Below are positions 11,589-22,321 of a stretch of DNA of 64,000 bases, in pieces. The notes below the pieces were generated by a model that saw only the letters and a list, made by a program, of their open reading frames with translations, was not told where the DNA came from and ran no database searches. The number at the start of each line of letters is the position of its first letter. The first letter of the stretch is position 1. Both the position numbers and the translations under genes were made by a program. Source of the stretch: Limnephilus marmoratus (Eukaryota; Arthropoda; Insecta; Trichoptera; Limnephilidae); the NCBI GenBank assembly GCA_917880885.1, contig OU862910.1, positions 53,559,285 to 53,623,284 on the forward strand, read 5' to 3'.

Positions 11589-11907
11589 CAGGGAGTTAAG
11601 GGACGTACTTGACTTACTTTAACCAGTGATTCCTGACATTATTTGGAGAAAAAATATAATTGAAATTTTTGAAATAAGACTTTTTTTTCCAAATTTTTTT
11701 CTTCAAAATCAACCGATTAACCGGCCAACCCCTTACTCCGCCTCCAACTGTCCAACATCTACCTTTTTTTATGTTTTTGTAGAAAAAGTAAAAAAAAGAA
11801 AACATAAAAAGTGTCACCGTAGACCAAAATTTCATTAACATTTTTTACTCCAAATAATGTCAGGAATCACTGGTTAAAGTAAGTCAAGTACGTCCCTTAA
11901 CTCCCTG
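11589..11907. mobile_element. MITE with TA target duplication (Tc1/mariner type)
   Basis: The 319-bp element begins CAGGGAGTTAAGGGACGTAC and ends in its inverse, GTACGTCCCTTAACTCCCTG. It is flanked by TA on both sides (11587-11588, 11908-11909). TIRs are about 60 bp and nearly perfect. The interior holds T-rich sequence and a GTGTCACCGTAGACC segment shared with the 6.3-kb relative. The TA TSD places it with Tc1/mariner-like non-autonomous elements. Frames on both strands inside are artefacts of the palindrome. Confidence 0.85.
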
Positions 11908-11910
11908 TAT

Positions 11911-12765
11911 GTAGGATATAAAAAGTTTGCGATATTGAACGGTATCTCTTAACCACTCAGGCTAATTTGAAAGGTTTTCGAAACAACTCATATAGGTTTC
12001 ATAGAAATCGTTGTATTTCTCTTACTATCATGAAATGACTAAAAGTGAGTTGACGATTTTTTTTTGTTTACATGAGCTTTTTTTTTACTATTACGAATTT
12101 TTTTAAATAAAAATTTAAATTTTATTATGTTTTTCGTTAGTGCTCTCGTAGAAAAAGTTTATACCAAATTTCAAGTAAATTGGTTTAGTACCTAGAGCTT
12201 GAAATATCATGACAACCGTCTCGAAAAAAGTAGTTTCGAGAAAACGCGTTAAAAGTTTCGTTCTTTTTAGATTCAAGTTAGATTCTGTCTAAACCGCGAC
12301 ACTAAAATGGCCATAACTTTTGAAATATTTCGAATTTAGAAAAATCCTTTTAAGGAGATATTTTCGAATATCTAAACTATCCAAATATGAAAAAATAAAT
12401 CTGGACTAGAAAACCTTCTTAATGAAAATTACCATTATAGCAAAAGGCATAAACCATCATACGTTACACTTAAAGAGTAGAACATGTTGTACAAACAAAC
12501 CACTGCAGGTGGAAAGATTTTCCAAGTGCTTTGCTATATTTGTTGCTAATCACCTTATAATGAATTCTGCCTGAGCTTGAGGGATATCTGAGTGTGGTGT
12601 TCGGAGCAGTTCCGGAGAGATGCTGCGTTAATCACGATCCCAGAATTATTCGGGGCCACGGAGGCAGTGGGAAATTATCTTTGGAGCCGAGGCACTGCAA
12701 CGGGAATACAGTCAACCGATCGCGAGTTCTTCATGAATGAATTTTAACGAGCAGGTATGGAAAAA
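11911..12765. other. No gene; mixed-GC patch at the end
   Basis: AT-rich until about 12560. From 12560 to 12765 the composition is balanced, without repeat matches in the window (GAATTATTCGGGGCCACGG), a possible conserved non-coding element. No ORF. Confidence 0.35.
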
Positions 12766-12768
12766 TAA

Positions 12769-13375
12769 TAAAATCAGAGTGTGCAATTCACACGCGGTAG
12801 AACTGAAACCAGAAAGTCGCTAGATGTCGCTTTCTTTTCTTTTGCGTGTACACTGTATATATTTTCTCTTCCCTTTACATACGAGTAGTTACACTCTCGT
12901 AAAGGTTAATATATATTATATACATATATATATGTTTATACTGTTTCTAATCAATGTTGCATGTCAGTATTTAATGATTTGAGTTTAATCCGATTGTAAC
13001 CTGAAAATGTAATTACTCATGATTATATTACATGTATATGTATATAAAAACTAATAAAAAAATAAAAAATAAAAACGTTTAAAGTGGTTTGAAGGTTGAA
13101 TAATGATTTTACAAAAATAAAAATGTAATTTTTTTTTGGATTTCGTAGGATTCGAACCTCCGTTCGCTGGATGTCTCTGGCCGCTGATATTTGTCACGCG
13201 CCTTACGCCGCTACGCTATCGGTGGCTCGCGCGGAGCCGTGGATTTACCGCATTATAGATTATATTATGGAATCGAGCACCCGTCAAATAATAAATTTTA
13301 GTGACGCACTCCCTTTTGGTCCGAATTTCACATCACAACGAAGTTGAAGAAGTTTTACTAAAAAAGTAACAACAT
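12769..13375 (-). mobile_element. Repeat-F copy with tRNA-like segment
   Basis: Reversed element: its 3' end GTGTGAATTGCACACTC is at 12779-12795. The tRNA-like segment (about 13143-13235) has the B box GGTTCGAATCC (minus) and box A near the CGTAGCGGCGTAAGG region. The 5' part includes GTGATGTGAAATTCGG. Internal sequence is shorter than in the copy at 14935. A TA microsatellite sits at about 12908-12935. Confidence 0.65.
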
Positions 13376-13395
13376 ACATATTATACAATATCTGT

Positions 13396-13465
13396 TTAGA
13401 GGATGGAACGTCACACAATTTGTCTTGTCACACACTCCTTTCTTCATTTACAAGCACATCCCAGC
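13396..13465 (-). mobile_element. LINE L6 C-terminal scrap
   Basis: On the minus strand the sequence reads as ...MKxxVCDKTNCV, equivalent to the SVCQDRVVW tail seen at 16.3 kb and 49.8 kb. The shared nucleotide motif is CACACACTC next to a C/T-rich TTCTTCAT stretch. Too short to classify alone. Confidence 0.5.
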
Positions 13466-13604
13466 TCTTGAATACTCTTAGAATGCTTCAAACTTCATTG
13501 ATATGTCTCTCTTTAAAAAAAATGTTACGTTAATAATTGAAGAAGATAAATTTAATAAATCTGAATAAAACACGAAACAGAACGAGACATAGAATTTAAT
13601 AAAA

Positions 13605-13880
13605 AAATTCGAGTGCGGTTTACGCGCGGTAGAAGCGAAACTTTACCAAAACAATCTCAACCAGTTTTTGAAAAGTGTGATCATAATTAAAGTGACCAAT
13701 GAGCGCAGACCACTGTAATTTCCGTTTCATATCTCAACCAATAGGAGCCTTTAAAAGTGACATTTTAATCAATGCGGTCAATGAGCACAATGAGGCTTCG
13801 CAGGTACAGTAATCGTCATTTCCGTTTCATCCGAAATCCAAATCATAGGGGGCCATAGAAGTTTCACTTCAAAAAATAAA
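13605..13880 (-). mobile_element. Repeat-F-related fragments
   Basis: GCGCGGTAGAAGCGAAAC at 13624 matches the 3' region of Repeat-F. TTTCCGTTTCATCCGAAATC and AGTTTCACTTCAAAAA near 13825-13877 match its 5' end. The piece between is diverged. Confidence 0.5.
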
Positions 13881-13931
13881 TTAATAAGATACAGAAAAGA
13901 AAATTACTAATAAAAAATTAAAGAAAATAAA

Positions 13932-14012
13932 CAGGTCTCAATCGCTAAGTGGTAGAAGTGATGTCCAGTTAAGGCAGAGGTTTTGGGTTGGGATCCCCTG
14001 ATGCGTCGGTTA
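13932..14012 (+). mobile_element. tRNA-like segment
   Basis: TCGCTAAGTGGTAGAAG resembles box A. GGGTTGGGATCCC, 35-45 bp downstream, resembles a decayed T-arm. No CCA-ready acceptor stem is found, so it is a SINE relic and not a functional tRNA. Confidence 0.4.
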
Positions 14013-14228
14013 ATTTTTTATATTTTCTGTATCTGATTCTATTTAGATTTTCCTCAATGCTTAAATATTACATTGATGTGTACGCAGATCAACTTTTATA
14101 CCAATAAGTTTAATATTCATGTATATATGTACGCTATCTAGGTCACAAAAAATATGTTCGGTAGAACTTTTAATACAAAAATGAGAGCTTACAGCCAACA
14201 AAGTTTAAGAATCAATAAGTTGATAGTT

Positions 14229-14480
14229 TTTGTTTAATGTAAATACCTTAGAAGAGACCCAACTGCTCCCGTCTGAAGCCAATGAGACTAATTAGGGTAT
14301 GATGTGAGGCTGAAGGTAGTGGGGAGGGGAAGAAGATAGGGAAGCGGAAGATGTAAAGCATCTGGCTATTCAGATCTGGTCAACAAACACGGCTAAAGCA
14401 AATTTCAAGCTTTTCAATTCTGAATGATGGTACCTGCTGACAGTATATTCCACTCTGGAACGTGCGACGAATGTAATTGT
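14229..14480 (-). mobile_element. SINE-A copy without head
   Basis: The TTTGTTTAATGTAAATACC tail is followed by CCCAACTGCTCCCGTCTGAAG and the GATCTGGTCAACAAACACGG core, ending before the AT linker. More diverged than the 2.5-kb copy. Confidence 0.75.
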
Positions 14481-14599
14481 AAGTCACTGTTTTAAAGACA
14501 TCTTTAATTCGGACAGTGGAACACCTTTTCACGTCACTTTTCCAAAAAATGTATTCGAAAGTAGTGTATTTTTAATTGGCGCACGATTTGGATACTTCA

Positions 14600-14720
14600 T
14601 AAAGAGGAAGTCACGCCGGCGGCGGCGTTTCGGGCGGACCACTCCACCCCTCTTCTGATCTCCCCTCGCCTCTCACACCACCCCCACCCCGTGCTACAAA
14701 CACCTGCAGTTCGCTGGACC
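14600..14720. other. GC-rich patch
   Basis: A short C/G-rich run (GCCGGCGGCGGCGTTTCGGG) sits next to a pyrimidine-rich stretch. No repeat match and no ORF with domain features. Confidence 0.3.
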
Positions 14721-14934
14721 TCTGGACTCTGTACGCTGGGTACCAGTGGCGTTCGGTTTATATTAATGGATTCAACAGAAAAAAATGTGAGTGTAAAAAT
14801 AACCAAGAGCGTAGATATAGCATTCGTTTGGCGAGGGGGGGGGGGGGGTTCAATTGCAAATAATATTGTTATATTTTCTGGGAATGTAATCTACGAGTCT
14901 TATTATTTTTTTAAGTGAAAACTTTTTTAGCACT

Positions 14935-15445
14935 ATTGTGCTTTGAACCTCGATGAAACGAAGGACATTCTATAGAATGAGATAGCGATAAAATATTAAT
15001 TTATTTCACTGGTTTCAATATATTACCTTAAATCCACGGTCTCCTTTGGACTAGCGGTATAAAGCGCCAGACGAACCTTAGCGGCCAGAGATATTCAGCG
15101 GACCAAGGATCGAATCGTACGAAATACAAAAAAAAAAATTTAATTTTTGTAAAATCAATATCCAATTTTCAAACCACTCCAAAATGAAAAGGCAAAAGAA
15201 AACACAAAAGAGGACGATATTTAGCAACTCCGAAGAAGAAAACAATTACACTAATAAGATGACCAAATGCATAGGAAAAGATGCACTGGAATTCGACGAC
15301 AAAAATATGGAAAAAATCATCCTTCACATTGATAAAAAAATGTGCTTTATAGTCACACCACTCTTATCTACTTTAGTTTCTGAAGGTTTCTCTTCTACAG
15401 CGTGTGAATTGCACACTCCGATTTTTTTTAATTTTGTGTTTTTCA
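14935..15445 (+). mobile_element. Repeat-F, most complete copy
   Basis: A 5' part (TTGAACCTCGATGAAACG) is followed by a tRNA-like segment with box A TGGACTAGCGGTATAAAGCG and box B GGATCGAATCGT (15049-15120). About 270 bp with an open frame (SEEEN..., CIGKDALEFDDKN) follow, and the element ends in GCGTGTGAATTGCACACTC. The same order occurs in the copy at 41.5-42.3 kb. The open frame is disrupted or altered at many residues in that copy, so coding is doubtful. Confidence 0.65.
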
Positions 15446-15449
15446 AAAT

Positions 15450-15990
15450 TGGAATTATAATATCCCATGATATTTTACGGGTCTGCGCTAGTCAAACGTA
15501 CGAATTTCGGTTATCTGTGATGATTTTAGTTATTCCCGCGTGAAATGTTTCACCTTCAATGTACTCACTTGATTTGAATTTGAGTAAGAGCATTTAATGG
15601 CATGACCAACAAGGAATCTACAAGCGTGCACGTCACTGCTGGTTTCTTGTAAGTTCTTACCACTCCCCCTCGTATCGTATTTAAGGATAAGAGGAAGATG
15701 GCCACCGCGGTGCATTTAATTGCATGCGCGATTAATCTTATCTGTTTGCCTTTCTGAATTGTGACCAGCTTTCCAAAAGGTCTGATTGATGGAAGATACC
15801 CGGATGATGAGTGAAGTAAATTAATAATTTTGAAGTGTTTTTAACATCCTCTTTCTGCAACCAAAAATCCGTTTGATCTGCCTGTTATTTGAAAACTGCA
15901 AACACACTCTGAAAACATGTACAACGAGTTTGTACAATGATTGTTTTACGTGATAGTTCGAGCCACATAGCATAGATGGCTCTAGTTCTA
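15450..15990. other. No gene recognised
   Basis: Mixed composition between repeats. No domain, no window repeat; possibly single-copy DNA. Confidence 0.35.
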
Positions 15991-15992
15991 GT

Positions 15993-16250
15993 AGGTCATG
16001 AAGTTTTTATATTTCTCCAAGAGATGTCTCTAATAGGTTCGCCCCTCCAGTTCAGAAGCGAGATGAGCTGGAAGTTGGTTTCTATCAACAAAGATATTTT
16101 GAGAGCGTATTAAAACGGACAGGTCACAAAGTTCATGCATTTCTCCAACATATGTCTCTAGTATAGGTTCACCCCTTCAGTTAGAAGGGAACTGAGCTAG
16201 AAGTTAAGATTCTACCAACAAACAGATTTTGAGAGCACAATAAAAAGTAC
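15993..16250. repeat. Two-unit tandem repeat, ~128 bp unit
   Basis: Unit 1 (15993-16120) and unit 2 (16121-16250) both start AGGTCA. They share TATGTCTCTA/GATGTCTCTA, CCCCTYCAGTT, GAGCTRGAAGTT and TTTTGAGAGC in order. They are about 75-80% alike by eye, so the duplication is old. Confidence 0.75.
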
Positions 16251-16267
16251 ATGGTCGCCTGATTGTC

Positions 16268-16660
16268 CTACTAACTAACGCCGTTTCTCCGCAGGTGTAC
16301 GCAGAGAGGACGGACTGCCAAACAACTCGGTCTTGGCACACACTCTTTGCCTCACTCACATTCATACATCTTCTCATACACTCTGTTCTATTTGACTTTT
16401 GACATGGCCCGACTCAAGTACCTGATTCACATGATCGTGCCATGTCTTCCTCGGGCGCCCCCGACTTCTTCTATCATTCATATTTGCGTCATATATTCTT
16501 CTCACACAATTTTTTTCTTTCTTTCGCTCTACATGCCCAAACCATCTGAAACCTTTCTTATCTTACTCATTATGCTTACATCAACCTTACATTCTTCGCA
16601 GATATCCACATTTCTCACACGATCATAAATGATTGTCCTACATCCTCCACATAATATAAG
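16268..16660 (-). mobile_element. LINE L6 C-terminal pol fragment
   Basis: Minus-strand pieces in shifted frames read ECKVDVSIMSKIRK, then a GRPRKTWHD-type segment around 16440-16480, then SVCQDRVVWQSVLSAYTC at about 16280-16340. This order (IMSKIRK, RRGRPRKTW, terminal Cys-rich tail) is the typical C-terminus of a LINE pol. Several frameshifts; dead. The SINE-B at 16684 follows directly. Confidence 0.8.
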
Positions 16661-16683
16661 ATTTAAGTCTAAATAAACACAAA

Positions 16684-16912
16684 GTGTTTTTTTTTGTTCA
16701 CAGAAAACCCTGAGTAAAATAATTCCCATCTTTGGGGTGCTTGGTGGAGAGTCTTTTCAGGCAAAGAAGGAGTGGTAGTTTTGTGAAGGAAAAAGATATA
16801 AGGGTGGGTAGGAATCTGGGGGTCAGTGTGTCTAGGAGTGACAATCGTATGAAATTATCCCTCCCACTGCGGTGCAGTGCAAGGTTTCGAGAGAGCCCTG
16901 CTCGGGCAGGCT
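16684..16912 (-). mobile_element. SINE-B, 3' half, degenerate
   Basis: A T-run and the decayed tail (CCCTGAGTAAAATAATTCCC) are followed by GGTGGGTAGGAATCTGGGG and CCCTCCCACTGCGGTGCA of the long form. The head is lost. Confidence 0.7.
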
Positions 16913-16935
16913 AAATCCTATAGGCGTATGTGTTT

Positions 16936-17005
16936 AGCTATTTTTAGTGTCGCTATTTCGTTTCATCGAGTATCAAATCACAACGGTGCTAAAGAAGTGT
17001 TCACT
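16936..17005 (-). mobile_element. Repeat-F 5'-end fragment
   Basis: TTTCGTTTCATCGAGTATCA and ACAACGGTGCTAAAGAAGTG match the end of the 41.5-42.3 kb copy. About 70 bp only. Confidence 0.6.
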
Positions 17006-17009
17006 TCAA

Positions 17010-17990
17010 AAGGAACATATCCGTACTAGATATTTGATAACCTTTTTGATTAAAAAAACACTTTTCAATTTTGTTGGGTACATTGGCCACAAATACAAAT
17101 TTAAGTTTTGTATAAAAAGGGCCGCGCAGTCGTTCCTCTGAATGATTATACATATTTGTGTGACTCGTGTTGGGACATTTATCGTTGGCTCCAGTCCATG
17201 CTGTGCTAGTATTGTTAGGTATTCTATGTTTTGTGGGTGTCCGTTTTGTAGAGTGTTTTACACTGACCATAGTGAAGTGCGTATTGTACAATTGTACATC
17301 ACGATCAGAACACCCCGGTAAGTTCAATGTAGGTACTTTTGTATATGTTTGATGGAGAGAGAGAGAGATAGCCGTGTTCCCGGGTTTCGGCAGCCCACTG
17401 GGCAGTGAGTGAAGATAAATTTACAAGCGCCCCCATAAATTCTAACTTCATAAATAAAATGCGAGAAGACCATAAATTAAAGCCTGCATCGTTTTTCACT
17501 AAATGCCCACAGAGGGCATTCGTTGGTAAGAATTATGAGAAAAATGTTTTATTGTTTTAATTTCTTACCTAATTTGTTTAAAGTTTCAGAAGCGAATTAA
17601 AGAAAATTCAATTATTAATAGAAAGTCGATGTATTTATTCGAAGTTGGAGTATTTTTACAATCTATGAATAACGTTAAAATGTGGGAAAGATTTATATTT
17701 GGTTTTTCTAATTCTGATCATTATACCAAAGATGTGTAATTTCATTCATAATTTCATTGATTCGATTTTTCAAAACAATCTAAGGTAGCACATTCTGAAA
17801 CGGTTCAACGGCTACAACGTCATTACGACGTGAAACGTTACTGGCTGGTTAGACGGTTGTAGATATATACTAACACTAAATTATCAATTCGCCCCAAAAC
17901 CTGTCATTTTGGGGCAAATCAATTTGGCTGTAGAAAATTTATTCGTCAGCTACAATTTAAATTAAAATATCTTCATTTTCGTAATTTTTA
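17010..17990. other. No gene; small hairpin
   Basis: No coding signal. A perfect 9-bp stem, GCCCCAAAA (17891-17899) with TTTTGGGGC (17907-17915), lies in otherwise AT-rich DNA. A short GA repeat is near 17355. Confidence 0.4.
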
Positions 17991-18004
17991 TCAAGAATCA
18001 TAAA

Positions 18005-18830
18005 CACTGATAAAGTTTAAGTCATGTTCAATGTCGAAAAGGTGGAAAGATTTAGATACCTCGGCAGTATTCTCACGGAGACTCTTGACCCAGATTTAGA
18101 GGTTAGGTGCAGAATTGAAGCAGCAAGAACTGCATGCGGTAGAATAAAATCCCTCTTCTGCAATGACAATATCAATTTAAAACTATGGAAAAGAATGTTA
18201 AAATGTTATGTACGGTCGGTCTTGCTGTATGGATGTGAGACATGGACCTTGAAAGTAAATACCTTAGACAGGTTAGAGGCTTTTGAAATGTGGCTTCACC
18301 GGAGAATGCTCAAGGTCCAGTGGACCGACATGATCACCAACACGGAAATTCTCAGGCGGGCTAGAGCAGATAGAGAACTGCTTACATTGATAAAATTCAG
18401 GAATATTTCGTATCTGGGTCACATACTTCGAGGGGAGAAGTATCACTTGCTCCAATTAAAATTCAAAAGCAAGATAGAGGGTCGCCGAGGGCCTGGTAGG
18501 AGACAAATGTCTTGGCTGCGAAATGTACGAGAGCGGACCGGCATTAGAAGTGTAGAGGAGCTATTCCGGGCAGTGCAAGACAGAGATATTTTCCAGAGTG
18601 ATCGCCAACGTCCGGGGGACCTGATAGGGTACACCAAGAAGAAGAAGAAAGTTTAAGTGACCAAGAATGATCCTATATGCGTATAAAATGTCACTCGTAT
18701 TCATATTATAAAAAAAGAAATTATATGTATTGATTTATGGAACACAAGGGAGAGTCTGGAGAGGAGAATATCCAATGGAAGAAGTAGTCGAGGGCGCCCG
18801 AAAACAAAGCGCGTATGAAATAAGAGAATT
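18005..18830 (+). mobile_element. LINE C-terminal pol, 210-aa open frame
   Basis: Open frame 18024-18656 starts within RT sequence: FRYLGSIL, then LLYGCETWTL, LEAFEMWLHRRMLK, ISYLGHILRGEKYHLL and RRGPGRRQMSWLRN. This motif series is characteristic of endonuclease-reverse transcriptase LINEs of RTE/CR1-like type. The palm with its catalytic aspartates is absent (5' truncation), so the frame is intact but cannot encode an active enzyme. At 18735-18830 a further LINE scrap reads ISNGRSSRGRPKTKRV, from a different family. Longest clean frame in the window. Confidence 0.9.
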
Positions 18831-18839
18831 AAAATAATT

Positions 18840-19740
18840 TCTCATCATTGTAGATAATATTAGCAACTCTCAAGAAATTTTGAAACAGAAAGACCAGAAA
18901 CTTTACTCTAAAAAAATTATGATTATATTAAAAAATGTATTGATTTTAGTATGTACTTAAATTAAAGTACTGAAATCAATGTAATTATTACAAAACGCAA
19001 TAGTTTTTTTAACATATTATAAGAGATTGTTAATAAGAACCTACCTACTGACTCAATTTGGTTTATTTAAATCCAGCTTGAATATATCTGCCATAATGTG
19101 TTTTCTGTTTACATTCTTATATCGAGGAATTCCCATCTCGGAGATGTATTCCCACCGCCTCAGAGAGGTAATTCTTCAACATCGAATACTTCTTGAACTT
19201 CCAATACGTACCGACATTTCTCTCATTCGAAATTAAATATTTCGGCTTGCAAATACAAAGGCTTACGGTAATATTACGCTCTTAAGTATTTATGTTAAAT
19301 TCCCTTGTAGCGTACATTCAAACAAACATAATATACCTATGTGGTATACCAACGAGTACTTGGGTATTTAATAAATGTAAGAATCAAAATGCTTCTCGAT
19401 TTTTCCACTATTCTTCTGTATGGGAACAAAACAAAGCAATTGATGGAATAAAACAAAAACTTTTTAAATGTCTTCCAAATTCCGTGACAGCTATCTACCT
19501 AAGGGATTTTTCATGGTGCATGAAATGGTCAAGAATCGCGAATTTGTGCAAGATACATAAAAAGATGATGTGATGAAAATCACCAAATTATATTGCCCAT
19601 TTTAGCTCGACACAAATGTGTCGACTTTATAATAAGGAGTAGAGAAGTAGACATTTCAGTCGATAATTTATATAGTTTCAGTAAAAATATCCTTCAAATG
19701 CTGAAAAATATTCAACAATTGTAGAGTTATGCTTACAATA
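18840..19740. other. No gene recognised
   Basis: AT-rich. Open stretches of 60-95 aa occur without start context or domain features. No repeat match seen. Confidence 0.4.
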
Positions 19741-19744
19741 TACG

Positions 19745-19979
19745 ACATCTTTTTTCAGCCCGATTCCAATTAGAGACCAAAGTCAACATTTTTCGCTTTT
19801 TCATCTCTATTTTCATATCAACGATTTCAATTGTCATCTATGCAAACAACGCATGAATCATGCTGTTTGCTGTGATGCCAACTGAACTCGTAGATATGAA
19901 AATAGAGGTGAAAAGAGCGATCGCGTAGAGCGAAAAATGTTGACTTTTGGGTCTAATTGGTATCGGGCTGAAAAAGTGT
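19745..19979. mobile_element. Foldback MITE, ~235 bp
   Basis: Left arm ...TTTTTTCAGCCCGATTCCAAT and AAAGTCAACATTTTTCGC is mirrored by GCGAAAAATGTTGACTTTTG and ATTGGTATCGGGCTGAAAAA on the right. Arms are about 60 bp. A second inner pair is ATTTTCATATCAACG-like versus TAGATATGAAAATAGAGG. No clear TSD. Confidence 0.75.
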
Positions 19980-20310
19980 ATAACGTTTAGTATGATTGAT
20001 TGCTGCTCTCTCTAACCTGAGAACGTTTAAAAAAGTATATATAAATTAACATCACGAGGGGTTCAAAATTCTGGTTCGAATCCGTTATGGAATGATTAAT
20101 CATGTATCCTTACAGAAATTTAATTTAGTTATTTATCATGTGACACCTAACCTATTTTTTTGTACATTAGTTTACATTTTAGAGTATAATTTAATAATGT
20201 TGGCCTCTTCGGGTGATTTACCGTGCTGAATCGCCCATTTTATAATACAAAAATTAATAAGATGAAGTAAGTACATAAAACATTTTGATAAAAAAAAATC
20301 TATAACTATT

Positions 20311-20441
20311 AGTAATCCAGCATCTGTGAGACATGGGGTTCCACAAGGAACAGTTATCGGTCCGTTATTGTTCCTAATCTATATTAATGACCTTTGTAAT
20401 ATTAGTATATTCTTATACAGTGACGCCAAGGGAGCTCGATC
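20311..20441 (+). mobile_element. LINE reverse-transcriptase palm fragment
   Basis: Translation gives GVPQGTVIGPLLFLIYINDL, the conserved RT block, followed after about 10 residues by LYSDAKG, where the family has Y/F-A-D-D. The second catalytic Asp is replaced. Only about 130 bp of the element is preserved. Confidence 0.85.
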
Positions 20442-20528
20442 ACCATACTTTTGGGTTACATTATCATGAGGATTTTCATGAGAATAAGAAGCGTTCTTCC
20501 GAAATGGTTGACAGATTCAACAAATAAT

Positions 20529-20633
20529 ACCTCCTCTCCTAGCCTTTCCCTTTCACACAGCATCTTCAAAAATCACAGCCCCTGGGGTTTTTTTTCCTCA
20601 GGGCCTCCTGTGCGTAGCTAATTAAAAAAAATA
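20529..20633 (+). mobile_element. SINE-B 3' end
   Basis: CACACAGCATCTTCAAAAAT, then CCCCTGGGG and TTTCCTCAGGGCCTCCTGTG leading into an A-rich tail. The inner stem of the tail hairpin is damaged on its left side. Confidence 0.75.
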
Positions 20634-20929
20634 TATCAAAACAAAAAAAAAAACAAAAAAAAATAGAGAATGGGTCAAGGTATTGCTATATTTAATTTTA
20701 ATGTTAAAATTTGTGAACTGTGAGATAATTTTTATATAACAATATTTTTATTTTTCCAGATTTACCATTTATAGCAAATTACAAAAATAAGTAATATTAA
20801 AGAAATCTTTAATTCTCAAAAATCACCGTAATTTCTAAGGCATAAAAATTCCACTATTTTTTTTTCTGGAAAGTCGCGGAAATCTGTAAAAAACGCAGTG
20901 GCAATTCCAATAGCGTGCAAAAAGTATAC

Positions 20930-21230
20930 AAATTCTTAACGACAGACCCCATTAGAAGTGCTATTGGGTATTAGGAATTCGACGTGAGCCCATTAGTCGA
21001 AGAATGTGATTAATATCAACGCTGAGCTAAGAAGGAGCCTTAATGTTAGTCCGGGCACACAAGTCCCGGATTGCAAAGCGGCAGTTTGCACGCACCCTAA
21101 CGGTCTCCACACGTGAGGCTTGCGGAGAAAGGTCAGCATAGATTTACCATTCCTCGAGCGTCGTACTTCATATCGAACGCTGGGATTTATTCCTGGCCAG
21201 CAGGACATAACTAATCTTGCAGCTAACTAC
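20930..21230. other. Non-repetitive mixed-GC island
   Basis: Balanced composition, no match to window repeats, no protein motif (CTTAATGTTAGTCCGGGCAC, CGTCGTACTTCATATCGAAC). Candidate conserved non-coding DNA. Confidence 0.3.
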
Positions 21231-21309
21231 TTATCCGGAGAATGTCAAACTTGTACTCACTATTCGGATGTTATTTTTTAAACTGGAATGTTGAACCCTT
21301 CTCTAGATT

Positions 21310-21775
21310 AATTTTTATTTATTTATTCTTAGTACATTTACATTACAAAGGTATAATATATTGTCCTCCGCACTAGGAGTTCACCTGTGTTGTAGAGGAC
21401 ATTTTTCAGTTGTAAATTATGAATTATAAATTCTGAATAGTAAAACAAAAGAGTGTTAATTGCTAATACAAAAAGAGAAACAATAAAAATCAAAATATAA
21501 AATCGACTTCAATTCGACAAAAATTATAAATTAAAAGTTAAAATTGTAGCCAGTTTCTTATGTTTTTTTTGTATTCAATAATATTAGTGGTTTTATATTG
21601 TGTAGGAAGAGAATTGTATAGTTTTATAGCCTGGTATCTGTAGTGTTTTTGTCCAAAGGATGTGTTTGTTTTTGGTATTTGTAGTTGGTGAGCATGTCTT
21701 GTTCTAGTATTGCGAGAATTTTGTGAAGTGTTAAATGTGGATAATTTAGTTACGATATTAAAATGTTAAGATACA
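21310..21775 (-). mobile_element. LINE L8 C-terminus with 3' UTR hairpin
   Basis: The minus strand reads ...SRNTRTRHAHQLQIPKTNTS, then ...YQAIKLYNSLPTQYK, the typical last block of a Jockey-like pol (R.TR...l..P...t..G....y.a..lyN.LP). The 3' UTR contains a hairpin at about 21363-21400 (stem GTCCTC/GAGGAC around the ACACAGG...CCTAGT loop) and ends in AATAAATAAATAAA. Truncated 5'. Confidence 0.85.
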
Positions 21776-21799
21776 GTCATTATCTATATAAAAAAAAAT

Positions 21800-22262
21800 T
21801 CTCTCCTAATCACTGATTAGCGACTTTTTGAAACAGAAAAATCAGAAAAAGTTTTGCTCACATCTAGGAATTGATCCCAGGACCTTATAGCCTTGCCGGG
21901 CGCTGCTCTGCCGATATTACTAATGAGATCCTATCCCCATTATCATACTTTGACTGAGAACTACCAACTTTATGTTAATTTCTTAAAGATTAGCTGCTAT
22001 ATTTATGTACGATTGCAAGACTCATCTCGAACAAAAAAAAGAGTTGGTAGTTTGTAGTCGAAGTCTGATGCAGTTAAATATGACCTTAGGAATAGGATCC
22101 TATTAGCTCAGTGGTAGAGCAGCGCCTCGGCAAGGCCAAAGTCCTGGGTTTAATTCCTAGATGAGACCGTATCTTTTTCTGATTTTTCTGTACCAAATTT
22201 TCGAATGAAGGTCGCTAACTTCAGTGATTAAATATTACAATTTGAGGTTTTACTTATTAAAT
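21800..22262. mobile_element. Repeat-H palindrome with two divergent tRNA-like genes
   Basis: The left arm (reverse) and right arm (forward) are inverted copies. Each holds a tRNA-like sequence: minus at about 21868-21942 (box B ATTGATCCC region) and plus at 22090-22168 (TTAGCTCAGTGGTAGAGCAG, then GGTTTAATTCC). Arms end in the GATTAGCGAC/GTCGCTAACTTC region. The centre carries GAACTACCAAC and AGTTGGTAGTTT. The 27.4-kb locus has the same plan, so this is one element type and not two chance insertions. Confidence 0.8.
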
Positions 22263-22321
22263 TAAGGTAAAAATAAAAAATATTCTCGCTTATTAGTTAT
22301 TTTATTTGAAAATTGTGCAAG

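Noticed and set aside
11614..11841. Overlapping ORFs on both strands
   Set aside because: Products of a palindromic MITE interior.
15184..15543. 119-aa ORF as a gene
   Set aside because: Lies in Repeat-F; the second copy shows mainly non-synonymous change and an interrupting SINE-B.
18024..18656. 210-aa open frame as a host gene
   Set aside because: Motifs (FRYLGSIL, YGCETWTL, GHILRGEKY, GPGRR) are those of LINE pol C-termini; no palm, no start context.
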